64,000 nucleotides of DNA from Alentia gelatinosa (lineage: Eukaryota; Annelida; Polychaeta; Phyllodocida; Polynoidae): the NCBI GenBank assembly GCA_950022655.1, contig OX465580.1, forward strand, positions 3,333,122 to 3,397,121. Direction: 5' to 3'. The position numbers and the translations under genes were made by a program. The notes beneath the pieces were generated by a model. The model worked only from the letters and a program-made list of their open reading frames with translations. It searched no databases and was not told the DNA's origin. This document shows, piece after piece, positions 55,101 to 64,000 of this stretch. Position 1 is the stretch's first letter; the number at the start of each line of letters is the position of its first letter.

Positions 55101-55285
55101 TGACCCGACTGTGTCCTATTGTACAACTCTACCAAATGTTCAAATCGCTAATACTGTTTCGTTATACTCTATATATATGATCAGATTATTGTAACACGGG
55201 ACTGGCCGTGCGCTAAAACCAGCATCTTCATTTGCTGAGCATTTGACCAGTATAAATAAATGATCTAAAAAAAAATAAAAAAAAA
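52110..55285 (+). mobile_element. LINE E, inserted in the DIRS-like element
   Basis: This is a plus-strand LINE whose A-rich tail (55267-55285, AATAAA at about 55254) abuts the RNase H coding sequence of the DIRS-like element. The 5' end is approximate, and no target-site duplication was found. It encodes ORF2 only, so it is 5' truncated or lost ORF1. Confidence 0.85.
52175..54980 (+). pseudogene. LINE E ORF2 (endonuclease-RT), YADD region deleted
   Basis: The endonuclease is complete in motifs: HFNTRSL, CITETWL, YRPPNND, GDFNID and ISDHLGIF. The frame 52175-53608 ends at a TAA in a conserved stretch and reopens in the same frame at 53627 (LRPISLLPLPGKIIEK, FGFRPGYSTIDA). A deletion or frameshift near 53935 follows, and motif A (DFKKAFDTIDHQ) is in another frame. 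GVPQGSILGPLLF is present at about 54110, but the YADD block expected near 54200 is missing, so the RT is dead. The rest (54237-54980) is the thumb and C-terminal domain. Confidence 0.88.
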
Positions 55286-57331
55286 TCTGCGACCAAGTTG
55301 AGTACCCCCGAGATGTGAGTATATATGAGTTCGACCTGCAACTTCGCTTGCACCATCCAGGCTTGCCGGGCGCATTCGGAGAGGACCTTGTTGCTGGCCC
55401 TCCCTGACGTGAGTGCCTGGACGGTGCCCATATTGTCGCAGAATACCTCGACCCGCATCTCTCGGTCCCGGTCCGTGAGGAAGGTATTCAGGGCATATAT
55501 GGTGTTTAACGCTTCCAGTTCCGAGATGCACTTTACGGGGTCGTCGATTGGGCACACCTGTCCGGAGTAGGCGAGGCGCCAGTCGGTGCCCCCGATGCCG
55601 GTGAGGCACGCGTCGACCACTATGCATTTTGTAGGAGGCCTCCGAGGTATGAGCGAGCGGCCGTTCCATCCCGCGGTGAAGGTCGAGAAACAGTCAAGGT
55701 CCTGCCGCATCTCCGATGTTACGTTGAGGTAATACCCGGTCATCCACCTGAGGGCCTCGAGGAGATTGCTTACGAAGGGCCTCGCGGGACGGACGCACCT
55801 GGAGATGTGGAGGATTTTCCCGAGGACCGACTGGAGCTGTCGCTTCGTAAGGGAGCGCTTCCGGGCGACCTCAGCAACGTGTTGTCTGACGTCCTCCAGT
55901 TTGTCCTAGGGGAAGGAGAGTGTCATCTCGACGGCGTCTATGTTGATGCCCAACCAATGCATGGTCTGCGATGGTGCCTGGGCTTTGTCCCGTGCCTCGG
56001 AGACGCCTAGTTCCTTGAAGAGGGCACGGGCCGTAGTGAAGTCCGAGGCCGCTTTCTCCTTGGTGGGGGACAAGATGATCAAATCGTCGAGGTACATGGC
56101 GGCCTCGACACCCTTGCCGGGGAGGATCTCGACGATGGTGTCGACAACGCACTGCATGTGGTACGACGATGCGCGGGCACCAAACTGCATGGACGTATCA
56201 CAATAGTACCCGCCGTCCCACATGAAACACAGCAGGGGCCAGTCGAGAGGGTCGCACCTGAAATTCTCGTACGCCCTCGAAATGTCGATGGTCGCCATGT
56301 AGCTCGCTGTGCCCGAGGCCACCAGGCGGTGGACAAAGCCGTCGACCGTAGGGAGGCTGTGCTCTCGCTCCTCGCCGTAGACTGCATTCTTCATGATGAA
56401 GGCATTGACACTATGTTCACGGGGGAATGTCATGTTGGTTATAACCCTCCGGGCCTCGGAATCCCATTTCTCCCGGGACATGAGTGGCGAAACGTGGCAC
56501 CACGGACCCAACGAGGAGGTTGGAGAATGAGATCTCTTTCTTAACAAAATCCCCCACGGCCGCGGGATACGCAGTAGCACTGGGGTGATTGGGGATCCCC
56601 CGAGTGTCGGTGGCCGGCCCGAGGTAGCCGAGGGGAAACCCGTACCTGATGAAACTGAGCAACTGACCCTTTCCATCCATGTCCGTGAGGTATTTCTCCC
56701 AGGCCCGTAGGTTGAGATCCGTCGGGAGTGTTATCTTCGTACACATGGCATTTGGTAATCCTGTGGCCCGCACTGCTCCGTAGATATGGCCGTGCGCCGC
56801 GCATGGACGGCCACTCCGTCCGGCGGTGATCCATGAGGGCCTCCGGATCCATACGGACTCCGGGGGGACGACTCCGGTCCGACACAATTCCTTTATTACA
56901 TCGAAGTCTGGAGTGTTGCTATCATACACTGATCCAAAGGGCGATGCGGTAACACTAACACCGCCCCCCGGCTGGAGGGCAACGCCCACCGGCGCGGCCA
57001 CGTGCCTGGGGCCACGTGTGTTGTTGCTGTTATTGTTGTTGGTCGCCATCTTGGGCCCACGTGGCTGGTGTTCCACGTGGGAGGTGACGTCACGTGTTGT
57101 GGTGCCCTGGCCGGATGTACCCGGGGCGGGTGCGTCCGTGTGTGTTCTAACCAGGGGTATCCCTCTGACCACCTGGGCCCAAGTCCTGGGCCGGCGGTCG
57201 GTGGCCGGGGGTGTTGATGCATGCGCGGCCGGGGTCACGTCTTCTTTGATGTCACGTGCGCCGAACTGGGTGACCCCGGGGCCCTGGGTGCGTGCACCTC
57301 TGTAACCTATCGCTGGGTGCGCTCCCATCAC
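55286..57331 (-). pseudogene. DIRS-like RT-RNase H
   Basis: The ORF opens at ATG 57328, overlapping the gag stop as TGATG. N-terminal low-complexity (Asn/Gly-rich) precedes a domain ending PAAVGDFVKKEIS. A frameshift near 56505 leads to RT: ATIDISRAYENF (motif A), MQFGARASSYHMQ and catalytic YLDDLI (about 56090). A TAG at 55908-55906 interrupts the frame. RNase H (55743 onward) has VVDACLTGIGG, ELEALNTIYAL, CDNMGTVQAL and GRASN. It stops at the LINE E tail inside the final NLVADF motif. Confidence 0.85.
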
Positions 57332-58636
57332 TCGCGGGGCGCAACGTAACCTTTTTTTGCCGGCTGCTGGGTCCCGTGTTGGTAGAACGTTTCCTGTCCG
57401 GGGTCTGCTGCCCGCAGCGTGTGTCCGGCATGTGGTAGATATCCGGTCCGGGCCCCCTGCTGGGGGCCCGGAGTGAGGGCCGGTTGGGCCTCGTAGCCCA
57501 TCGTGTAGCCCAGCTTGCGGTTACATGCGTCTAGGGAATGGCCACACTGTTTCCCCACTGAGTCGCAGTAGGAGCAGATGTGTACCCCCTTAAGCGGGCC
57601 GTCTTCGTGCCTGGTCCAATGGCGGCACCCCCTCTCCAAATTATACTGCCGGCATGGCAGCTCCCTAGACCGTCCCTTGGTGGTGTCGGTGGCGTTCTGG
57701 GCCGTCAAAGTTGTCATAGCGAGTCTCACTCACTTCTCCTGGATGAGTGAATAGTCGCTCCAGGCTAGGCGGCCCACCTCTATCTGATCAAAGACGAACT
57801 GGGAACACCTCCGCACCCTGGCCCATGGGCAGGACCTGATGGAGGTGCTTAAACATGTGGTCCCGGTCCATAGAGTCCACGGCTTGGTCATCAGATAGCA
57901 GGCCGATGAAAGCACTCACGTATTCCATTGGCCCGAGGTTCCCCCTCACCTCTAATTTCTGCACGAGGGTGAAAACTCCCTCACGGTCTACAAACATATA
58001 CGGTCTACTCGTGAGGCGAGCGATGTTGATATCGGAATGGAACCTACCGGCCATGTGGTCGTGCTTGATCGCCTCTCGGTCCAGCTGGCGTTGAATATAC
58101 GAGTCTGTGGCGTATCGCTCTTGGAGTTGTCCCGGATTTGGTAGTGCCTGTGCGGCCTGCTCCTCGGCCCAGTCCTCGGTCCTGCGCTCGGCGGCCGACC
58201 GTATGGTTTGTGGTCTGGAAGCTCTCTCTGGCGACCGTTGTCTGGCTGCCATTTCCTTAATGGCATCCATAACCCTGCTGATTTGATTCTTCATCTCAGC
58301 CAGACCGGTCTCTAGGGCCACGAGCCTCGTGGACTGTATGCTCCCGGCCTGGGATACCGAATCCACGTGGTCGCTCGGTCTAACGGTCGAGTCTGAGGCC
58401 TCGTCAGTCTCCGGGGCAGGTTCCTGCGAGGTACTCGGTGTCGCCCGTGTCTTCTGCATTCTCCCCTCTCTGTAATCTTCACGATTCAAACCGTAATACG
58501 CCTCCAGCAGTCCTCGGTCCGTAACTCGTGGAGTCAGTGAGCGGGTTAGGCCAAAAACGGAGAAAAAGGAAGCATGTGTGAACGTGGTGAAGATCAGGAG
58601 CAGAGTGGAGGAAGAGTCTGTGTAGCGTTGCGCCAC
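57328..58636 (-). pseudogene. DIRS-like Gag with coiled coil and Cys/His motif
   Basis: The N-terminal part (58636-57788) has a coiled coil (TRLVALETGLAEMKNQISRVM, about 58340-58280) and an Arg/Glu-rich helical region. The frame shifts near 57800 to 57915-57730. An in-frame TGA at 57732-57730 follows. The last part (57729-57328) has the zinc motif PCRQYNLERGC...H...C..C...C. It ends at TGA 57330-57328, which overlaps the ATG of the next ORF. The likely start is one of the ATGs between 58636 and 58455. Confidence 0.75.
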
Positions 58637-58640
58637 GTGA

Positions 58641-59006
58641 CCGCATGGTTCACGTGGCCTACACGAGGGGGCGCGCAGGGTGCGATGGTAGAGGGGGAGT
58701 GCGCCAGGGGGAGCAATGACCGCCCCTGACCCTTAGGCCATGGGCTACCAATGAGGTCGAATCATCATGTATTTTGAAATAGGTTTCTAGTATTTAGAAT
58801 CAATCATGATAATCTCATTTACCATCAGAAATCACTGTCATAACACATTTTACATGATAAAATCACAAGTTAATGGCGAACTATATCATTGGTGTAAGTC
58901 TACACCAAATTACTACCATGCTTGACAGTGCTGTGTTGTCTGGAACTAAATGTCTTGCAGAAACTTTTTAATTGCAATAAACTTGTTATTAATCTTGTAG
59001 GTGGGT
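58641..59006. other. No gene seen
   Basis: The first 100 bases are GC-rich (gggggcgcgcagg, gagggggagtgcgcc) and may belong to the end of the DIRS-like element. The rest is AT-rich and featureless. Confidence 0.4.
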
Positions 59007-59163
59007 AATAAATACAATAACGACTGGTTTTCTATACGAGTGGCCATAATCTCCTTGTAGGTGACAACGTAATACCCTAGCTAATCGCTCGAATATTACT
59101 AAGCGTCAACTACTCAGAGATTACGGCCATTCATACACAAAACCAGTCATTATTTTGTATTTA
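59007..59163. repeat. Palindromic MITE-like element, family 1 copy 2
   Basis: The arms 59007-59070 and 59100-59163 pair as aaatacaataa/ttattttgtattt, gactggtttt/aaaaccagtc, gtggcca/tggccat and tctccttgtag/ctactcagaga. The element shares its terminal aataaatacaat and its inner ctccttgtag-tgac with 19306-19446, so both come from one family. Confidence 0.75.
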
Positions 59164-59234
59164 ATGATCGTATCAATAATCCCCAGGATATACATAATGA
59201 AGAATTGATAACAAGATGCAAAATTAGAAGTTTA

Positions 59235-59415
59235 GAATTTTGACGCATAGCACATACACTAGGTCTAATTAAATGGTGGTCAATGGATCCTTTAAATCTA
59301 GATGTAGAAAGAGTTAATAGAACTAGAGCCTCAGCAAAAAAAGACTTTAAACAAAGGACACCAAGAAGGGAAAAATATAGAAATAGTGCTTTCGTTGTGG
59401 GAGTACAATATTAGA
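59235..59415 (+). pseudogene. LINE ORF2 C-terminal scrap
   Basis: The frame reads LGLIKWWSMDPLN, then KDFKQRTPRREKYRNSAF. This matches in style the C-terminal region of LINE A ORF2 (SLIKWWSQDKNN near 12535). It ends at TAG 59413-59415. Nothing more of the element was found beside it. Confidence 0.55.
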
Positions 59416-59780
59416 TTAAATTAACCAAAATTAATGAAAAACGAAATTGTTTGAAAGTTTTGTTAATGAGAATATTGAACTGTTTGATTAAATGATATTG
59501 GTCTAGAAATAAAACATTATGGTTGTCATCAATAACGAAGTATAGTAACCGGGTATTACCACAAAGGTTGTCACTAGATAATTGAGAAAAAAAGATGAAT
59601 AAGAAAAATATTTAAATTATATAAAAGGAAGGAAATATATGGATGGATCTAGCTGTATATTTGTAACCATGAATGGATATATATCCTGCCTGTTGTGGTT
59701 CTATTACAATATTATAGGAAAAAGTAATGTACTAATTGTACTTAGTGGAGCAGTTTCTGTATCAGTATGAATTGTAAAAT
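59416..59780. other. No gene seen
   Basis: AT-rich DNA between the LINE scrap and the large palindrome. Nothing was recognised. Confidence 0.5.
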
Positions 59781-60881
59781 GTTTCTCACAAACGAGTTGA
59801 TCATTAGCAAATGTTTAAATTTGGTACACATGTATGACATACGTATAGAATTCTCAGTTAATATATTTTAACTTGAAAGAGATTTAGTGCATGAGAGGTA
59901 GCGAGTAACCATTTAGAAAATTATAATACTTAATATTATTATCATTATTATACTGAAAAACTAGATTTGACCTATGTGGGCCTAGAACTCACAACCTCAA
60001 GGCTGAGAGACCAATGCCTAACAGGTTGGTCCACAGATATCGATGACTTCATACTTATGAATACATGGTACGATACCAGAGGGCATGGTATTGTAGTTTG
60101 ACTGGTACCCGGAACATTATGAAATGCCTTTTATCACACCATGGAAATTGGGCGATTGTACATTTTGTATGGATGATACTGCTGATGCCCACGACAGGTT
60201 TTATACTACACTGAATAAAAAAGGTCATTCAGTATGTCGTTCATCGTTCGATATGTTGTATTGTCCAGCTTCACGGACGACATAATATTATTCAACGGCC
60301 CTTGGGTTTGCATTTTGAGTATTTTGTACCATATGTCTAGTAGATCTATGTTGAGAAAAGAGTGATCAGACTTGAATCCTGGGCCCCATTGAATAAAATA
60401 TTGTCGTCTATGAGGCTGGACGATAAGACATATTGAAAGATGGACGATAAACAGGAGATAATTTATTTTCAGTGTAGCATAAAACTGGTCGTCGGCATCA
60501 GCAGTCGGTACGAAATGTCATTCAATTGTCGTAGAATTTCCACGGCATGACAAAAGACACTTCATAGTGGACTGGGTACCAGTCAAACTGCCGTACCATG
60601 CCCTCTAGTATCGTACCATGTATTTTTTGGCATCATAGCACTGAACACTGAGGAGCAACAGGTTAGGCATTGGACTTTCAGCCTGAAGGTTGAGATTTCT
60701 AACTCAATCTGGAGCAAATTTTTTTTTCAGTAATTTTATTTTTCCAAATAATTGGTGGCGACTTCTTATGAACTTAATCTCATTCAAAGTAAAATATATC
60801 TCAAACGAGAATTATGTGTAGGTGATACATGTGTACCAAATTTAATTATTCGCTAATGATCAACTTGTTTGTGTGAAGCAC
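59781..60881. repeat. 1.1-kb palindrome with tRNA-like segments in both arms
   Basis: The left arm 59781-60310 and the right arm about 60370-60881 are imperfect reverse complements around an axis near 60340. Pairs seen: gttgatcattagc/gctaatgatcaac at the outer ends; acatggtacgatac at about 60062/60630; gagggcatggta beside it; tttgactggtaccc; gctgatgcc at 60181/60496; gtccag near 60285/60415. Each arm also has a tRNA-like patch (gttaggcattgg...aggttg-gag-ttct) at about 59985-60045 (-) and 60660-60715 (+). It codes for nothing. It is possibly two inverted SINE-containing units or a foldback element. Confidence 0.8.
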
Positions 60882-60974
60882 TTCGTACACTATCGAGGGA
60901 TGCAGTGGTATGTCTGAGACTAGCAGGTCGAGTGGTGCCGTACCTGTGTATCTGTGCGAATGGTCAAACATTTT

Positions 60975-61115
60975 ATAAAAAATGATTCAATTGTTAACAA
61001 ATGTTGAAATTTGGTATACAAGTATCACATATGAATGGAAATCTCTGTTGAAAATATCTTTTAATTTAGAATGGATTCAGTGCATGAAAAACGAGTTTGA
61101 CATCGGCTACGACAG
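60975..61115 (+). repeat. Third copy of the palindrome end unit
   Basis: About 120 bases from aattgttaacaaatgttgaa to attcagtgcatga repeat, in direct orientation, the left end of the palindrome (59800-59900). The inverted copy lies at 60790-60880. A short open frame over this copy (60982-61236) has no recognised domain. Confidence 0.65.
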
Positions 61116-61424
61116 CTCTAGAGGTGTCTTCCGGGATGACAAATGGACAACATTTTCAAAAACAATTTCTTATTCAACACCACGCACAACCAGCGATGAT
61201 ATTTCATGCTTGAAATATCAGAACGGGGGCAGATGAAGACAAGAGGCCAAGTGGGGGAGTGAGGAGTGATGGGAACGAACGAATGAACGACTGAAAATCA
61301 AATGGGATTACCATAACAAAAAAGAAGATGCAAGCTCTACTCAATGACACTGTTATAAGATAAGTCCTACAGTCAATAACTGCAGTATATAGTAGCTATT
61401 AAGTATATGAAAAGGGGCTGTAAC
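61116..61424. other. No gene seen
   Basis: Intergenic DNA with a short gaacgaacgaatgaacgact run near 61275. Nothing was recognised. Confidence 0.4.
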
Positions 61425-61428
61425 ATAC

Positions 61429-61959
61429 TGTAGTGGGGTGGGAATCCAGCAGTGTTCGTGTGTTCTACGGATGGTGGCGCGACGTGCCGATCCTTACTGT
61501 GTAGTGATTCCGGGCAACGCCGCACACAAGAGTGGCGCGGCGGAGACCAGGATTACGTGACGCTGGGTATATATACTCAGCATTCACAGTAGGTTGACAG
61601 GCTGTCCTCGCGCGTCTCTTCTCCGGAACAAACCGTTGGGCCCTCACTTTGCAGGCGGGTTCTTGTAACCTTCCTGGTGGTTAGGCGAGTCTTTTAGATT
61701 AGCCTCTCCAGCGTTACCTGGCACATTGTGCTGGGGTACTGTACTTGTGGGAAAGATCTTCCAGATCTTTCCGGGAAGTAGTTTGTTAATAAACATTCCT
61801 GTTTATTAAACGCGTGTGTTGTGTTGTGTGTGACTAGGTCCGTGTAAACTCACTGAAAACCGAACCAACCTACGTAGAGCGCGTAGGGTGGGATCCTGCC
61901 TGGAACTAGCATTCCGGATCGGGGTCATCCAATCTGCTAGACAGGCGGCGACCACCACA
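61429..61959 (+). repeat. Solo LTR of the 15.6-kb element family
   Basis: 531 bp from TGTAGTGGGG to CCACCACA, in plus orientation. It is flanked by the direct repeat atac (61425-61428 and 61960-61963). No gag or pol lies on either side, so it is a solo LTR left by LTR-LTR recombination. The TATA-like tatatatac is at about 61570, between gacgctg and cagcatt. Confidence 0.92.
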
Positions 61960-61963
61960 ATAC

Positions 61964-62757
61964 GCATAGAATAATTGAACTAAAGAGACTCGTATGTAGA
62001 TATTAATGACAATAATGGGCACTAGGTCGAGTAATCAAGGAAAGATTACATGACAAGCTTTGTGTGGAAGACTCCATAAAAGACAATATATATCCCTGCA
62101 CGAAACTAACCACTTTATATATGTATACACCCTGCGTATATCAGTATGCTTTTGCGTATACAAGGTCGTCCTATTCCCTGCATTGTGTTGGTTTTTTTTA
62201 CCGTTTTTATAATAGATTTTACTTTAAAACACCACTTATATGTGTTGGCAGTCCAGCCCAAGTATATATTAGCCATGTTCAATCATAGAGTTGACTTCTA
62301 AAATCATCTTACACCTGCCTCGCCACCTCCTCACCCCTCCGCCACCCCCCAACCCCCGCCCCCCCCTCGCCGCACGGGCGGGTCAGTGAGGGAAGCGGCC
62401 GCATTCACACCTTGGTCGGGGTCGGAGTCGGTGGTAGCTGGGGATAACCGTGGGTACCAGGGGGTAGCCAAGCGAATCCTGTATGAGGGCTTCAGCATTG
62501 GTTGATTGAGTGTAGGGAGTCTGGTGGTAGGCCTAACATCTACATGGGTGGGTAGGGCGGGTGGGGTGAACAGAGCTTCACCTTTTTTATCTTCTATCAG
62601 TACACATATACGTCCGGCATATATATATCGCGCAGAGTATATTTCCTCTCGTATACGCCAGGTGTGAAATACGGCCAAGACGCGTCCGTATTTAAAAGGA
62701 AACAGTCTTGTAAACGCCTCATACGCTGGCGTGAAATATGGGCGTATGTATGAAAAC
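61964..62757. other. Non-coding; C-rich tract and a tandem pair
   Basis: 62325-62375 is a C-rich tract (ccacccccc, cgccccccc). Near 62650-62740 two related units (cgccaggtgtgaaatacggcc and cgctggcgtgaaatatgggcg) lie about 65 bases apart. The minus-strand open frame over this region has no recognisable domain. Confidence 0.4.
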
Positions 62758-62835
62758 AAGTCAATTTACAGCCGGTACATGCACCTCCGCGATGGCGTAT
62801 ATAGGAATAAACTGATGGTTTTCGTGCTGTGTATA
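62758..62835 (-). repeat. Repeat shared with 50.31-50.39 kb, copy 2
   Basis: The block matches 50308-50385 in the same orientation (gtacatgcac, gcgatggcgtatata, aataaactg, ggttttcg). Here no gag-like ATG frame follows on the minus strand. It may be the leftover promoter end of the same element type. Confidence 0.6.
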
Positions 62836-63359
62836 GGAGAAAGGTAAATGTTACTGTACCATATTTCATCAGTGTCAGTAAACTCGATCAAATTCCAACC
62901 AGTAATGTAATGTGACAGCTTGCGGTATAGAGTGACGAGTGTGACCATATAAATCTGAGTTTCAATGTTTTCTTTTTAAGGAAGGTGCCTATAAATATAA
63001 ATAGTCAGACAATGTTGTAATAGTCATAAGTTAGAAAAGATGTGAGCTAAATTATTTGGATGAAATCGTAAATCCAAATCGACAGATAAGAAACCCAATT
63101 AGAAGTGAGCGTCCCATGAGCGACATACATTTGACTCAGTTGTTTACCCAATAGAACTAGAGCACATGTATAACTACTCGTTGCAAATAATTTCTTATAT
63201 TATAGCAGCTGGTGTAAGTCCAGTTGTTCCTGGTGACCTAGCTGTATCACCCTACATCGCGGTTTAAGCCCTGTAGGTCTTGTGTATTGTGTAACTCATC
63301 CCTTATGTCCGTTACAGTAGCGGAATTTACAATATTTAAGGGGTTTAGTTTGATACATG
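62836..63359. other. No gene seen
   Basis: AT-rich DNA ahead of the LINE endonuclease fragment. It may hold its 5' UTR or ORF1 region, but nothing was recognised. Confidence 0.4.
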
Positions 63360-64000
63360 GGAATTATTGGAGTCTAAATAAGAGGTAGGATGAGCTTTTC
63401 CATCTCTTCCCTGATGTAGATGTAGTCACGCTTAGTGAGACATGGCTTGCAGAACAGTACCCAGACTCGTTTATGACGTGGGAGGGTCACCAACTATACA
63501 GGAATGAAAGGGAAGAAAAAAAAGGGGGCGGAGTTGCATGTTACTTGAAAGATTGTTGGTCATCTTATGCCTCAAAACTAGAAGAACATATTGGTCATGC
63601 AGGATGACCTAGAGTGTCTATTCATTGACATAACTATACCTAATTGTAAACCCATGTTAATAGGTGTAATTTATATACCCCCGCATAGCAAAGTTGAAGT
63701 CGTAATTGATCATTTATTAAAAATAACGACCTTACCCAAATACAAGACATGAGCTATGGTTATTAGGGGATTATAATTTAAATTTCTTAGATAGCAAATG
63801 CCCCAAAGTGGAAAGGTTCGAAGAAGCATGTTTGGACCTAAACTGTAAAAGGCTTATTAACCAGTACACCAGACCATACAAGAAAGGAGGAGGCAGTTGT
63901 ATTGACAATATAATAACGAACTGCAAATATGTAGATAAAGAAGGAGTGATAGCTGCGCTATTAAGTGATCACCTTCCGGTATACGCTATAAAGAAAAAGC
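63360..64000 (+). pseudogene. LINE F endonuclease, runs off the window
   Basis: Translation in shifting frames gives VTLSETWLAEQYPD (about 63428), KKGGGVACYLKD, YIPP (about 63675), GDYNLNFLDS (about 63768, GDFN class), SCIDNIITN and LSDHLPVYA (about 63965). These are the APE-type LINE endonuclease motifs in order. Frameshifts lie near 63600 and 63745. The RT should follow beyond 64000. No complete frame is present, so it is called a pseudogene. Confidence 0.8.

Larger units (their letters stand above)
51033..58640 (-). mobile_element. DIRS-like tyrosine-recombinase retrotransposon, interrupted by LINE E
   Basis: On the minus strand: coiled-coil and zinc-motif Gag (58636-57328), RT-RNase H (57331-55286), then after the nested LINE a tyrosine recombinase (about 51960-51033). 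It has no LTRs, aspartic protease or integrase. This set defines the DIRS/Ngaro/PAT group. The GC content is visibly higher than the neighbouring DNA. Terminal repeats were not identified. Confidence 0.88.

Noticed and set aside
59985..60045. Possible tRNA gene
   Set aside because: A- and B-box-like strings are present, but I could not fold a clover-leaf, and the patch recurs inverted in the palindrome arm. It is better described as tRNA-derived.
61465..61647. Basic 60-residue minus-strand frame
   Set aside because: It lies within the solo LTR and is antisense to it.
62331..62869. Minus-strand frames over the C-rich region, including a Gly-rich tail
   Set aside because: No recognised domain. 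The composition comes from the C tract and repeats, and the frame crosses the repeat shared with 50.3 kb.

Overview
The window looks like nuclear DNA of a multicellular animal, most likely an invertebrate. It carries AT-rich non-coding DNA, an intron with canonical splice signals, a very large inducible GTPase (VLIG), and a dense, nested load of Ty3/gypsy, DIRS-like and LINE retrotransposons plus palindromic MITE-like elements. A marine mollusc or similar lophotrochozoan is plausible, but the sequence does not fix the phylum. There is no bacterial-style operon, CRISPR array, rRNA gene or complete tRNA gene.

Layout. 1-5500: decayed Ty3/gypsy copy (+), ending in an LTR-like block with a TATA box. 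5490-7227: Tx1/L1-like LINE remnant (-). 8640-12960: LINE A (+), with an SGNH-hydrolase ORF1 and an almost intact endonuclease-RT ORF2. 13330-19030: LINE B (-), with an L1-like ORF1, a separate SGNH ORF and an ORF2 broken only by two stops. 19306-20703: three adjacent palindromic elements. 21077-36649: a 15.6-kb LTR element (-) with two LTRs and a 4-bp target-site duplication. It contains a partly duplicated pol, an unrecognised zinc-finger-like 3' ORF, and two younger nested LINEs (30845-33604 and about 34228-35477). 38004-46929: the one likely host gene, a VLIG on the minus strand with an upstream CARD-like exon that fits by splice phase. Its intron holds a piggyBac-type MITE and a gypsy scrap. 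46990-49917: decayed DIRS-like element (+). 51033-58640: second DIRS-like element (-), split by LINE E (about 52110-55285). 59007-61115: MITE, LINE scrap and a 1.1-kb palindrome with tRNA-like arms. 61429-61959: solo LTR of the 21-36 kb family. 63360-64000: start of another LINE endonuclease running off the window.

How it fits together. The mobile elements explain nearly all coding potential outside 38-47 kb. Nesting gives a relative order: the LTR element is older than LINEs C and D, and the minus-strand DIRS-like element is older than LINE E. The VLIG exon is open for about 2,360 codons and therefore under constraint or young. It keeps the GTPase motifs, a perforin/SNTX-like motif and a C-terminal Cys/His cluster. 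The CARD-like exon makes it a candidate innate-immune giant GTPase with an N-terminal signalling domain. Other notable points are the SGNH ORFs in two different LINEs, the chimeric order of the LTR element, and several palindromic repeat families.
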